Counted from the first letter of the stretch, positions 22,252 to 31,110 are shown. The stretch is DNA of 45,364 nt from Actinomadura sp. BRA 177 (GCF_013372625.1 NZ_JABXFD010000243.1:1-45364), one strand, 5' to 3'. A program made the numbers and translations. Notes: generated by a model from the letters alone, not told the origin.

Positions 22252-24770
22252 GACAGTTTGCTGGTGAGGAACTCGACAGCAGCGCGGGCACGGACGACCA
22301 AGAGCTGTTCGGGGCGCTCGTAGCGTAGGTATGAGGCGCAGTCTTGAAGGCAGCTGAGGTACTTGAGGCCGAGTTCGTCCTGAAGCTTCGCGGCGATGAC
22401 CGTCCCCAGCTCTGTTTCACTGGGCCAGGCGTCAACCCATACTCGGCCGCCAAACCAGGGGGCCGGGTGCTTACCGAAGAAGTTGGCGATGACACTGCGA
22501 GAGCAGTATTTTAGATAACCGCCGGTCTTGAGGCTGCCGAGCTCCGCTAGATCGACTCCTGCACTGACCATCTCTTGAGCCATAGTCATTTGATCCGCTT
22601 CCGGAAGCTCGTCATAGAAGTCACGGGCCTCGGGGACGTCCAAGATTCTTCCGGTGATGTCGTCGAACAGTTGACGGATCTCCTCACGCACGGTTTCTGG
22701 ATTGTCAGTAACCGCGTCGCCCCAACCTTGCATTAGAAGGTCGGTGGTTAGCGCGGCTACAGTATGGCCTGGCTTCCCATGTAGCTCCGGGTGGAGTTGG
22801 TAGAGGTATTGGGCCGCTTCGGAGGCGATCAGGTACTCGGGACGCAGTCCACTGCTGGCGAACACTGCATGCGATAGATCCATAAACAGCGTGAGAAAGC
22901 TAGGCTTGATCTCAGTTACCAGTGGGACTGGGGGGCGCCCGTAGGCTGCGACGATGGGCTGGTAGACATTACGTACAGCAATGTCGATTGGCGTAGTTGT
23001 CTTTCCGCTACTCAGGGTTACCATAAGTGATGAAGCGCCGAGCCCAGGCAATTCGTCGGATCGCTCACGAAGGACCTCGGAGGAGGCGGGATGGGGGCTT
23101 CCCTCAGGGCTTCCGCAAGTCCCGCACCGCTCCTCCCCAGGCTTGTTGTCGGCTTGACAAAACGCACACTTCCAGGGGAAGTGGACCTCTGGGTTCTGTT
23201 CAGTTCCGCAGTGCGGACAGGTTTCTGCGGAGCGCAGGATTTTTCGGCTGCAGTCGGCGTTCAAGCAAGACCTGCCAAGGAGGACTTCTCCGCACCCTTG
23301 ACAGGACTCGGTGGTCTTGATGTTCTGAAAAGCACATGACGGACATTCGGGAAGTTCTTCGATAGGAGGCTCGTTGGCCGTCTCTACCAGGTCCCACCAC
23401 CGGGCGTCATCATAGTACCCGGGCTCACGATTCAAGAAACGCTCATAAAATTGCTTCTCAATCTCGCGCGAGATTCTAGCGCCTTTACCTTTCGTGTTAT
23501 TATACACACCCATGTACATGTCGGCCCGTCCAAAATTGCGCACCTTCCGGTAGCCGGAGAATAGTCTGGCTACCGGAGTCACGTTCTGTTCTCCGTCGGG
23601 CCATTTACTGGGAAGCAGTGATTTTCCTCGGAGCAGCTCGACGGCGTCAATCCACTCCTGGCTGCTCATCTGAAAGTGCTGCTTCTGGAAGTCTACGGGA
23701 ACGTGATCCAGATGTATTTCGCCAACGATACGCCCATACTGCCCGTCGACCGGGTACTCCCGCTCACTTATGCCGGTTGTGGGATCTTGGTAAACAAAAA
23801 AAGCCTCCTTTTCATTCGCCCGGATAGCGCGGCCATTGCGGATGAGATCGATCCCAAACCTGTCCTTGTCGTCGAATCGCTGGATGCCTACCCAGCCGTG
23901 CACGCGCTGGATGATCTCGCGGCTTTCGGAGCGATGGCATCGAGGGCAAACCTCCGCGCCGCGGAAGTCCACACCGTCGTGGAGGCAGCGGTAGGACCGC
24001 CCAACTTCCTTGTTAACCGGAATGAAGGCTGGGATGCGCCCGTAGGATGCTCGTTCGACGAAACGACTCTCGGCCCAGACGCAATGTTCAAAAGCACGGC
24101 ATGGATCTCCGTTGAGAGTGATCCGTACGTCTTGGCCGGAGGCGCCACGCAAGATAGTCGCGTACCGCCGACCGATTCGCTCACGAAGTGTCTTTTTTGT
24201 AATCCGCGCAACCTCTCGGATGAAACCGTGGTTAGCGTCTCCTTTGGGCCACCACCCACGCACTTCAACGACGGTGCCGTGCTCGAGCCATGCTGGTTTA
24301 GTGATTTCTTCGGCCTTCACCTCAAAGGCGCGGCTGCGCACCAGTTCAGGCAAGTCGAGTGTCACTCGGATGGCGTGGTCATCCTCAGCTCGGGCCGAGA
24401 TTACTTGAGTAGTCCGACCGAGCTTTCCGGTGGCAATGTTGAACCCCATACCAAAGAGGCCAAGGGTGTCGAAATGATTCTTCGAAGTATAACCGGCACG
24501 CATCGCGTTCGCGATTTGTTCACTCGTCAGACCTGGGCCGGTGTCACGAACTCGGATGGACCCCTCACCACGCTCGATCTGGCTAGGACCGGGCACTTCG
24601 ATTACTACGTGGCGTACCGGAGACGGCGTTCCGGCGATCTCCGCCGCCCGAAATGAGTCGATAGCGTTGTCGATAAGCTCGCTTAGCGCGTCGAGTGGGG
24701 TGATGGGTGTGCGGGTGAGCGCGAACAAGACTTCGGGAGTTGGTGTAATGTCAAGCAGCTTATGAGCCAT
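22248..24770 (-). CDS. GHKL/MORC-type ATPase with zinc ribbons and a RanBP2-like zinc finger
   Basis: An 840-aa ATPase. The N-terminal GHKL domain has ELIDNAIDSF (E31, N35), RDTGPG (D76 with GxG) and GLFGMGF (104-110), the N, G1 and G2 boxes of MORC/MutL/Hsp90-type enzymes. This is followed by a large S5-like and helical region. Near residues 500-590 several zinc ribbons appear, each with paired CxxC motifs: CPSC, CQGC, a CPHC pair, and a W-x-C-x2-C-x10-C-x2-C finger (WKCAFCQADN ending CGTCGS) of the RanBP2 type. The C-terminal 250 residues are helical and unassigned. ATG 24770 is chosen; no gene lies upstream on this strand closer than 86 bp. It is the first gene of the operon. It probably closes around DNA on ATP binding and drives the effector. 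Confidence 0.8.
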   Translation of the reverse strand: MAHKLLDITPTPEVLFALTRTPITPLDALSELIDNAIDSFRAAEIAGTPSPVRHVVIEVPGPSQIERGEGSIRVRDTGPGLTSEQIANAMRAGYTSKNHFDTLGLFGMGFNIATGKLGRTTQVISARAEDDHAIRVTLDLPELVRSRAFEVKAEEITKPAWLEHGTVVEVRGWWPKGDANHGFIREVARITKKTLRERIGRRYATILRGASGQDVRITLNGDPCRAFEHCVWAESRFVERASYGRIPAFIPVNKEVGRSYRCLHDGVDFRGAEVCPRCHRSESREIIQRVHGWVGIQRFDDKDRFGIDLIRNGRAIRANEKEAFFVYQDPTTGISEREYPVDGQYGRIVGEIHLDHVPVDFQKQHFQMSSQEWIDAVELLRGKSLLPSKWPDGEQNVTPVARLFSGYRKVRNFGRADMYMGVYNNTKGKGARISREIEKQFYERFLNREPGYYDDARWWDLVETANEPPIEELPECPSCAFQNIKTTESCQGCGEVLLGRSCLNADCSRKILRSAETCPHCGTEQNPEVHFPWKCAFCQADNKPGEERCGTCGSPEGSPHPASSEVLRERSDELPGLGASSLMVTLSSGKTTTPIDIAVRNVYQPIVAAYGRPPVPLVTEIKPSFLTLFMDLSHAVFASSGLRPEYLIASEAAQYLYQLHPELHGKPGHTVAALTTDLLMQGWGDAVTDNPETVREEIRQLFDDITGRILDVPEARDFYDELPEADQMTMAQEMVSAGVDLAELGSLKTGGYLKYCSRSVIANFFGKHPAPWFGGRVWVDAWPSETELGTVIAAKLQDELGLKYLSCLQDCASYLRYERPEQLLVVRARAAVEFLTSKLS

Positions 24771-24856
24771 CTGAGGTCCTTTAAGTGAGGATGCGACACT
24801 GCGAAGATCGTTCTACTCGGTAGCTGAGCGGTCCAAGTTTTAGCTTTGAAAACTAT

Positions 24857-26380
24857 TTACCCGCCCACTGAAGAATCTCCTTCGGCTCGGTTGGCCAGTT
24901 GCCGACGGGCAAGCCGGAGCACTGACGCACGATCCGCCCTCGGGGACATGTTGATGACCTGCACCATCCACGGGGCGATCCAGGTCGTGCTGGGCGTCGG
25001 AACCTCTCCATGACGCAGCACATTGGCCAGAATCCAGTTAGGGGCTGGAGGCAGCTTGTCTGCTGAGAGGGCGATCAAGTCCACCGACGGCTCGCCTGGG
25101 CCACGCTCGCGGAGGCCGCACTCCTCGGTGGCACCTATTAGCCACCACTGGAACATGCGATGGTTGCTGCTGGTGACGGCGTTCCTGATCACGGAGCTGG
25201 ATAGGTGAGCGGCTCTATATGCAGCAAGGGCCGCCCCCTCAGGTGGTGGCAAGGCGGCCGCGTCCTCGGCTATGACAGGCCCTTTGAACTCGTCCTTCGC
25301 CTTGTCTCGAGCCTCCGTGGTACGGCTGATCTCCTCGACCGTGCTTGGTGTGATCTTTGCATCCAAGACATCGGCGACTCCTTGGAAGAATGATTTGCTG
25401 TCCACCACAAGCAAGTCCGCATGGGTTCGACTGCGAAATTCCTGTATTAGGGGAGGCCACGGCCTGGGCGAGCCCGAGTCTATCCCGCGCGGCTCGTACC
25501 AGTCGTCCTTTACGTCACCCGATACAATTAGCACTCGCTCCTGCGCCCCTGCCTGCCCCACATGGGTAATCACTTGCTCCCAGAGGAGATAATCGCCTGC
25601 GGCGAGGAGAGGGGTGTCCTTGGACATATCCCTGAAGCCTGGAGGGATCTTGTTTGGGTAGCGGTATCCGACAGCATGCTCTACGAGTTGCTGGATCTCC
25701 TCCTCGGTCGGCCGGGGGCCGACTCGATCACCGTACAGCGCTGCTACCTGTGGAAGTATCGGATCAGTGCCCGAAACGATGTCGTTGAGCATGACGTCCT
25801 GAGCATTCCTAAGCGCGTCTATCTGCTTTCCGAGCGCCTCCCGCCACGGCCTGATCAGCTCATCGAATCCAGGGGCATTGATAAACTTGTCTAGCTCAGC
25901 TTGGCCGACCTCGTCTGCCGCAAACCTGCCTAGAAGAGCATGCACGCTTCTGAGCGCCTGCTGAACGTTCCTCCACGCATCCCGGAAATGAGGGTCGAGC
26001 TGCGATTTTGCCTTGCGGAGCTGGTCAGTACGGTCCGCTACGACCCCCCATCGGCCTTTGACGAACTCCAGGCCAACCTGGTGTGGTAGCCAGAGACGGG
26101 GAGAGACAAGCTGCAGGGCGTCGAGGATCTGGCCTCGAGCCTGCGGCGTGTACCGGTAGAGGTCGAGGAGGACGTTCGTGTCGAGGACGATGAGCCCGCT
26201 GGTAAGGAAGGGCTCGAACTCAGCCGCGACCCCCGTACGGTCAGGCTCGATCCACGCCTGATACCGCTCTAGCAACAACGGATGCTGACTGCTGGCCCGC
26301 TCAGTCACGTACACCCCCATCCAGTCAGGGAAAGCCTCCCGCTCTGCCCGTGCGCGGTCAAGAAGGGCCAACGAAGTCAT
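24857..26380 (-). CDS. PIN-like domain protein (DUF4935/PIN_8 type)
   Basis: A 507-aa protein with a PIN-like nuclease domain of the DUF4935 kind. The hallmark is GLIVLDTNVLLDLYRY (D67), then LPHQVGLEFVKGRWG, which carries the second acidic position, and VLIVSGDVKDDWYEP, a late metal-binding Asp region. The long helix between them (residues 120-220) is the usual DUF4935 insertion. The C-terminal 170 residues contain HMFQWWLIG-like (RMFQWWLIGATEECG) sequence that I do not recognise. ATG 26380 overlaps the open end of the decayed transposase; ATG 26320 (residue 21) is another possible start. It is 86 bp upstream of the MORC-type gene and may be part of that defence island as an RNase or DNase effector. 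Confidence 0.7.
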   Translation of the reverse strand: MTSLALLDRARAEREAFPDWMGVYVTERASSQHPLLLERYQAWIEPDRTGVAAEFEPFLTSGLIVLDTNVLLDLYRYTPQARGQILDALQLVSPRLWLPHQVGLEFVKGRWGVVADRTDQLRKAKSQLDPHFRDAWRNVQQALRSVHALLGRFAADEVGQAELDKFINAPGFDELIRPWREALGKQIDALRNAQDVMLNDIVSGTDPILPQVAALYGDRVGPRPTEEEIQQLVEHAVGYRYPNKIPPGFRDMSKDTPLLAAGDYLLWEQVITHVGQAGAQERVLIVSGDVKDDWYEPRGIDSGSPRPWPPLIQEFRSRTHADLLVVDSKSFFQGVADVLDAKITPSTVEEISRTTEARDKAKDEFKGPVIAEDAAALPPPEGAALAAYRAAHLSSSVIRNAVTSSNHRMFQWWLIGATEECGLRERGPGEPSVDLIALSADKLPPAPNWILANVLRHGEVPTPSTTWIAPWMVQVINMSPRADRASVLRLARRQLANRAEGDSSVGG

Positions 26381-26456
26381 TGGCAGATGGACTGACTCAG
26401 CAGAGTGGTGCTGTGGATGCTGGTCCTTGCTGCGGTGTGGCTCCAGCGAACCTTTT

Positions 26457-27160
26457 TCAACGTGCGGGGAGCTCGCGGTTCTGGAGGACGTGGATACCCT
26501 TGGCCAGGTGACCTGCGCGGTGCGGGCAGCGGCGTAGCTTGGTCAGGATCTTCCAGTTCTTCAGTTGGGCGTTGGCGCGTTCGCCGGGGCCGCGGAGGTT
26601 GGCGTGGGAGCGGTCGGCGTCCTTGAGCGGCTTGGGCTTGTTCTTGCGCTTGTAGGGCGTCTTGATGTGCAGGCCGGCTGACGTGGCTCTTGTCGGCCAG
26701 GACCAGGAGCCCGGCGGTGGCCAGTTCGCGGACCAGGCCCCGGAAGCGGGCGGCTTTGAGGTCGTGGACGGAGCCGGGCAGCGGTCCCGACCCCCACCCG
26801 ATGGTCCCGTCCCGTGTGGCGATGACCTGCAGGTTCACGCCGTTTCTCTTGTGTTTGCCGGTGTAGAAGGGCCGGTCGGCCGCAACGCGGTCGATCGGGG
26901 TGATCGCGCCGTCCAGGACCAGGTGGGTCAGGCCGTCCTTGCGGGCTTTGGCTCCCCGGCTGAGTCTGGGTGATCGGGCCGACATCAGCGTCACCGTCTC
27001 GTTGACGTAGCGCCAGGCGGTGTTGGTTCCGACCCCGAACCCTGTGCCGGGCTGCGCGAACGTCTCCCCGTTCTTTAAGTACGCCAGCGTCATCAGCGCC
27101 TGTATGCCCGGCGGCGGGGCCCGGCCCTTTCTGCCGAGTTCCTGAACTGTCTCTGGTTGT
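26457..27160 (-). pseudogene. IS5-family transposase remnant (DDE_Tnp_4 type)
   Basis: A decayed IS5-type transposase. The middle part is readable: ALMTLAYLKNGETFAQ, GVGTNTAWRYVNETV, HLVLDGAITPIDRVAADRP, GKHKRNGVNLQVIATRD, GPLPGSVHDLKAARFRGLV and VLADK. After VLADK the frame breaks near 26690; the true end continues in the next frame as GLHIKTPYKRKNKPK, SHANLRGPGERANAQLKNW and IHVLQNRELPAR. The N-terminal third does not match the family and looks lost. One small deletion plus N-terminal loss make it non-functional. It ends just before the PIN-like gene and marks the right edge of the defence island. Confidence 0.75.
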
Positions 27161-27330
27161 CGGAATCGGCTAATCGAACGGGATTCGGGTGCGGAGACAC
27201 TGCAGGGCGGCTTCGCCGGTCGCGGCGAGGAACTCGGCCCGCACATGAGGGATGGATCCTGTGACGTCGATACTGGTCGTCACGTGTCCGGCCGGGGGAT
27301 CGCTTTCGATTGGTTCGACGGTCCTGGGGG

Positions 27331-28011
27331 TCAGGAGCGGGTTAGGAGGTAGCGGGCGAGGATGACGTCGCCGATGGGGCGGACCTCTTCGAGCGCCATC
27401 CGGTTGCCGGGGTGGTGCGGGAACTCGCCCGTTCCGACGAAGCGCGGGGCGCCGGAGTCGCCGACGAAGAATGGGGCGATCACGAGCTGGAGCTCGTCGG
27501 CCAGTCCGGCGGTGAGGAACTGGGTGTGGACGGTGCCGCCGCCTTCGACCATCAAGCGCTGTACCCCTCGGCGGGCGAGGTCGGCGAGCACGGTGTTGAG
27601 GTCGACGGGGTCGCCGGCGTCCACGACGGTGGCGGCGTCGCCGAGGCGGTCGCGGCACTTGTCGACCGCGGCGCTGGAGCAGTACACGATCTTCTCGACG
27701 TCGCCGGTGGCAAAGAACTTGGCGTCGGGATCGAGGTCGCCGCGGGAGGTGAAGGTGACCTTGGTGGGGCTCTCGGGCAGGCCGCGGGCGACGCGGGCCT
27801 TGCGGCGTTCCTCGGTCCGGACGAGCAGGCGCGGGTTGTCTCGGCGGATGGTGTTGGCACCGACGAGGATGGCGTCACAACAGGCACGGACTTCGTCGAC
27901 GCGGTCGAAGTCCTCGTCGTTGGACAGCAGGAGGCGCTCGTCGGTCGTGTCGTCAATGTAGCCGTCGACCGAGGCGGCGCAGGACAGCAGCACGTAGGGG
28001 CGTTCGGTCAT
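27331..28011 (-). CDS. RibD C-terminal-like (dihydrofolate reductase fold) reductase
   Basis: A 226-aa NADPH-dependent reductase of the RibD C-terminal/dihydrofolate reductase fold. Motifs are YVLLSCAASVDGYIDD at the start, AILVGANTIRRDNPRLL, LPESPTKVTFTSRGDLDP, then VEGGGTVHTQFLTAGLADEL, a classic RibD_C strand-loop. In RibD this fold reduces a pyrimidine-ribose intermediate of riboflavin synthesis; stand-alone copies reduce pyrimidine nucleotides or unknown substrates. ATG 28011 overlaps the stop of the SLOG gene (ATGA). A stand-alone RibD_C linked to a SLOG protein suggests a nucleotide-based pathway or defence. No other riboflavin genes are near. Confidence 0.85.
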   Translation of the reverse strand: MTERPYVLLSCAASVDGYIDDTTDERLLLSNDEDFDRVDEVRACCDAILVGANTIRRDNPRLLVRTEERRKARVARGLPESPTKVTFTSRGDLDPDAKFFATGDVEKIVYCSSAAVDKCRDRLGDAATVVDAGDPVDLNTVLADLARRGVQRLMVEGGGTVHTQFLTAGLADELQLVIAPFFVGDSGAPRFVGTGEFPHHPGNRMALEEVRPIGDVILARYLLTRS

Positions 28012-28571
28012 GTGGTGCTCCGAGGGTAGTTGTTGATCAGTTGCTCGGCGATACGGACGAAGTCTTCACCGGGGTCGGCGCAGGCGTTGAGATCGGTGAA
28101 CTGTTCATCGTCCAGCGGGTCGCGGAGACGGTGGTCGCGGGCCGCTTGGTGGTAGAAGCGGCGGGCGGTGCCTCCGCTGGCTGGTAGGGCGATGATCGGT
28201 TTGCCCATCGACAGGGCAAGGTCGATTTCCGCCTGGGTGCCCGCCCCGCCACCGAGGACGATGACGAACTCCGCGTCCTGGATGACGTTGCGATGCCCGA
28301 ACAGCCCGATGGCCAGGGCGATATCAGGGGGACGGTACTGATCGGCGATGTAGGTCATGACCTCGATGCCCACGCCGACCGGGCCATGGCTGACCTTGTA
28401 GTTGCGGCTCATGACCAGGCGGGCCAGGCACCGTACGGCGGCGTCGATCACACTGGCGTCGGTGTCCGTGTGGTTGCCCGTGGGGGCCGGTTCGATGGAC
28501 TCGATCGGGCCGGCCTTGGCCTCGATCTCGAGCCGTAGTTCGTGCGGCAAGTCCGTCCAAATGCTGCGCAC
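28008..28571 (-). CDS. SLOG-domain protein coupled to RibD-type reductase
   Basis: A 187-aa protein with a Rossmann-like SLOG domain. The nucleotide-binding loop is FVIVLGGGAGTQAEIDLAL (about 106-124), followed by KPIIALPASGG. SLOG domains bind nucleotides or nucleotide-derived signals and occur in LOG cytokinin enzymes and in defence proteins. The first 35 residues (WTDLPHELRLEIEAKAGPI) read like the start of APH-family kinases of actinomycetes, which open W-x2-LP-x2-VR-x2-IEA-x-TGP. This could be a short scavenged N-terminal segment. The GTG start at 28571 has AAGGAG four bases upstream. It is the first gene of a two-gene operon. Role unknown. Confidence 0.7.
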   Translation of the reverse strand: MRSIWTDLPHELRLEIEAKAGPIESIEPAPTGNHTDTDASVIDAAVRCLARLVMSRNYKVSHGPVGVGIEVMTYIADQYRPPDIALAIGLFGHRNVIQDAEFVIVLGGGAGTQAEIDLALSMGKPIIALPASGGTARRFYHQAARDHRLRDPLDDEQFTDLNACADPGEDFVRIAEQLINNYPRSTT

Positions 28572-28890
28572 GAGGCTCCTTCAGATCAGAACCGGATGGT
28601 CAGTGGCCTGTTGGGCGGCGGGGCCGCCCGAATTCAACGCCTGTGCGGGTCTGACCTCGGAGAGTAGTCGAGCAGTGTGGGTCGGCGGCGGACTATGAAG
28701 CCGATGACGATGGAAAGAAGTGGCTGGCCGGGGCGTTCAGCAGTCTCACGGGCGGGTTATGGAACGGTCCGTTTCGTCCTGCGAAGCTGGTCGGGAGAGC
28801 TTCTGGTCTAATGCGGACTGGCCGGTGTGGCGGTGTCCGGTGGCCTGGGCGGGGTCCTGATCGTGGCGGCCAGCGTGCGGGAGGGCCCGG
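28572..28890. other. Intergenic region without a gene
   Basis: This 319-bp gap lies between the divergent SLOG gene and the glycoside hydrolase gene and should hold both promoters. No reading frame with a ribosome binding site is seen, and there is no clear RNA fold or strong repeat. GC is close to the genes around it. Confidence 0.4.
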
Positions 28891-29712
28891 ATGGCAAGGC
28901 AGGACGGGATGCTCGTCGGGGCGAGCAGTGTGTCTCTGAAGGGGAAGGACTTCGGGGAGTTGGACGCGGTGGCCGGGCCGTTCACGGTGCGGCGGTCGTA
29001 TGACAGGGAGATTCCCGAGAGTTGGGCCGCGTCGGTTGCGGGGATCGACGTCGGGAAGCGTTTGTCGGTGTGGTCGTGCAAGCCTGACCTGGCGCGTCTG
29101 GCCAGTAAGAAGCTGGACGAGAGACTGCGGGAGTTCGTGCAGTCCATTCCTGACTCACACGCCGCGGTGGTGACCTGCTGGCATGAGCCGGACGGGAAGA
29201 TCCGCAAGGGGCAGTTCACGCTTGAGGAGTACCTTCCCGCGTTTCGGCGCTTCTGCGAGGTCGTCAAATCGGTGGGAAAGCCACGGGTGTACACGGCGCA
29301 GATCGTGGAGGCCTGGTCGGGGCAGCACCCGAAGAAGGGCACCAGGTACCAGGACCTGTGGCCTGGTGACGGTTACGTTGACGTCTATGCCGTGGACGGC
29401 TACTCCAACACGGGCAGCGGTCGTGACCTGTGGGGACCGGCGGTGAAATTCGCCGCGTTGAAGGACGTCCCCTGGGGGGTCGCCGAACTCGGTTGCGCCC
29501 ACAAGATCGATACCTCGTGGATGAAGGCGCAGACTTCCTATGCTGCGCGGACGAGCGCGGGCGGTGATCGGGAGCGGTGTGCTTTCCTGTGCTGGTTCTC
29601 CAACCCGACCGGGGGCGTGGTCCCGACGCCGGGGACGGACCCGGCGGCGCGGGCCGCCGCGAAGAAGATCTCGGAGAAGTACTACACCGATCCTGACGCC
29701 TTTGTGCTCTGA
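28891..29712 (+). CDS. Glycoside hydrolase-like TIM-barrel protein (GH-A clan type)
   Basis: A 273-aa protein that looks like a GH26/GH-A clan TIM barrel. VTCWHEPDGKI carries a Glu in the place of the catalytic acid/base after the fourth strand (WHEP is typical of GH26), and WGVAELGC carries a second Glu in the place of the nucleophile after strand seven. The strand VYTAQIV, the VDVYAVDGYS segment and CFLCWFSN fit between and after. There is no signal peptide, which is odd for a polysaccharide hydrolase. ATG 28891 has GGGAGGG upstream. It stands alone. The substrate may be a mannan-like polymer or an intracellular glycan; the family is a fair guess. Confidence 0.6.
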   Translation: MARQDGMLVGASSVSLKGKDFGELDAVAGPFTVRRSYDREIPESWAASVAGIDVGKRLSVWSCKPDLARLASKKLDERLREFVQSIPDSHAAVVTCWHEPDGKIRKGQFTLEEYLPAFRRFCEVVKSVGKPRVYTAQIVEAWSGQHPKKGTRYQDLWPGDGYVDVYAVDGYSNTGSGRDLWGPAVKFAALKDVPWGVAELGCAHKIDTSWMKAQTSYAARTSAGGDRERCAFLCWFSNPTGGVVPTPGTDPAARAAAKKISEKYYTDPDAFVL

Positions 29713-29726
29713 CGATTTGCAGCGGG

Positions 29727-30306
29727 CTAGTGCGGCCAGGTGCGAAGGGCCTCGTCGGCTATGTGGGTCAGGGTCTTGCGGGTGGCGCCGTCGCGGGCCT
29801 GCAGGGACATGCCCTGCATGATTGCGGCGAAGTATTGGGCCAGGGTCTTCGGGTTGGCGGAGGCGGGGAGTTCGCCGTCGGCCTGGGCGGTTTGTAGACG
29901 GGACTCGAATCTCTTCAAGTCGGCGTCGCGTACGTCGCGCAGGAAGGTCGCTATCCCCGCGTCCTGCGGTGTGACGTTGGTGGCGGTGGTGATCGCCAGG
30001 CAGCCGGGCGGGTAGGACGGGTCGGTGTAGATCACGGCGGCCTCGTGCAGGATGCGGGTGAAGGCCGCGTGTGCTGTTGATTCCTCGGCTAGGGCCCTGG
30101 TGATTAAGCTGCCCTCGGGCGAGCGTCCGTACGCTTCTGCTGCCTCTCTGAGCAGCGCCTTCTTGTCGCTGAAGGCCGCGTAGAGGCTGGTCGGCCTGAT
30201 GCCCATCGCCTCGGTCAGATCCCCGATGGACGTCCCTTCGTAGCCGCGCTCCCAGAACAGTTGGACGGCTGTGTTCAGCGCCGCGTCTCGGTCGAAGGAT
30301 GGACAC
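29727..30306 (-). pseudogene. TetR-family regulator, 5'-truncated
   Basis: A TetR-type repressor. The HTH region reads FDRDAALNTAVQLFWERGYEGTS then IGDLTEAMGIRPTSLYAAFSDKK, and the ligand domain follows with FTRILHEAAVIYT and LAITTATNV. The frame has no usable start upstream of ATG 30206: it runs into the start codon of the next gene at 30299 and hits a stop a little beyond. About five to ten residues of the usual N-terminus are missing. From ATG 30206 the product would lack the first HTH helix and half the second. It may be a dead gene, or the gene may have been cut by recombination at the junction with the decayed SDR gene. Confidence 0.65.
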
Positions 30307-31044
30307 GCTGTCTGGCAAGGTCGTGCTGATCACGGGCGGCAGTCGGGGGATCGGACGGGCGATCGCCGAGCGGCTCGGCCGGGACGGGGCCATCGTCGTG
30401 GTGGCCTTCGCGCGGGAGCGGGCGGCGGCCGAGGAGGTCGTCGAGCGAATCAAGAAAGGACGGCGGTCGCGCCTTGGCGATCCAGGCGGAACTGGGGCGG
30501 CATGGGGATGCTCGGGATGTGTGAGACGACTTCGATGCTGTGACCGAGCGGTCGGGCGTCAACAACGCGGCGTTGGGGCGTAGTTCGAACTTGGGGGTCG
30601 CTGACCGAGGACGGGTTCGACCGGCTCTTCGCGGTGAACGTGCGGGCGCCGTTCTTCATCGTCCAGCAAGGTCTTGGGCGGCTGAGGGACGGTGGGCGCG
30701 TCATCAACATTTCGAGCGGCGCGGCCTTCCTCGCCCTGCCCGAGATCATGGCCTACGGGGCGGCCAAGGGTGCACTCGACACCTTCACGCTCAACCTCGC
30801 GAAGCAGTTGGGGCCGCGGGGGATCACCGTGAATTCGATCGCACCCGGGATCGTGGACACCGATACCAGCGCCGGATGGCTGAGGGGAAACCCGGAGGCG
30901 CGGGCTTTCGCGGCATCGGCGTCCGCGCTCGGCAAGGTCGAGCAGCCCGAGGACATCGCGGGCGTCGTGTCGTTCCTTGCGTCTGGCGACGTCGGCTGGG
31001 GCACCGGGCGGGGCGTCGAGCTGACTGGCGGTGCCAGGTTGTGA
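30299..31044 (+). pseudogene. Short-chain dehydrogenase/reductase, decayed
   Basis: An SDR gene broken by small indels. It opens in frame with MDTLSGKVVLITGGSRGIG (the Rossmann GxxxGxG) and reads to about KK (near 30455). It then shifts frame: RALAIQAELGRHGDARDV leads to an in-frame TGA, followed by DDFDAVTERSG, then VNNAALGRSSNLG with part of the conserved NNA region deleted. Finally the original reading resumes at TEDGFDRLFAVN. The later part is intact: RVINISSGAA, YGAAKGALDTFTLNLA (YxxxK) and TVNSIAPG. At least two indels and one stop make it non-functional. Confidence 0.8.
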
Positions 31045-31110
31045 GGCTGGCGCTCGTATGAGCGTTCGTCCCCAAGGCGGCCGGTCGGGGACGGACGTCG
31101 GTCGGAAAAA

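Noticed and set aside
27170-27283. 37-aa minus-strand frame starting VTTSIDVTGSIPHVRAEF
   Set aside because: No ribosome binding site, no known family, and it lies between a decayed transposase and the reductase. Possibly the tail of a lost gene, but not supported.
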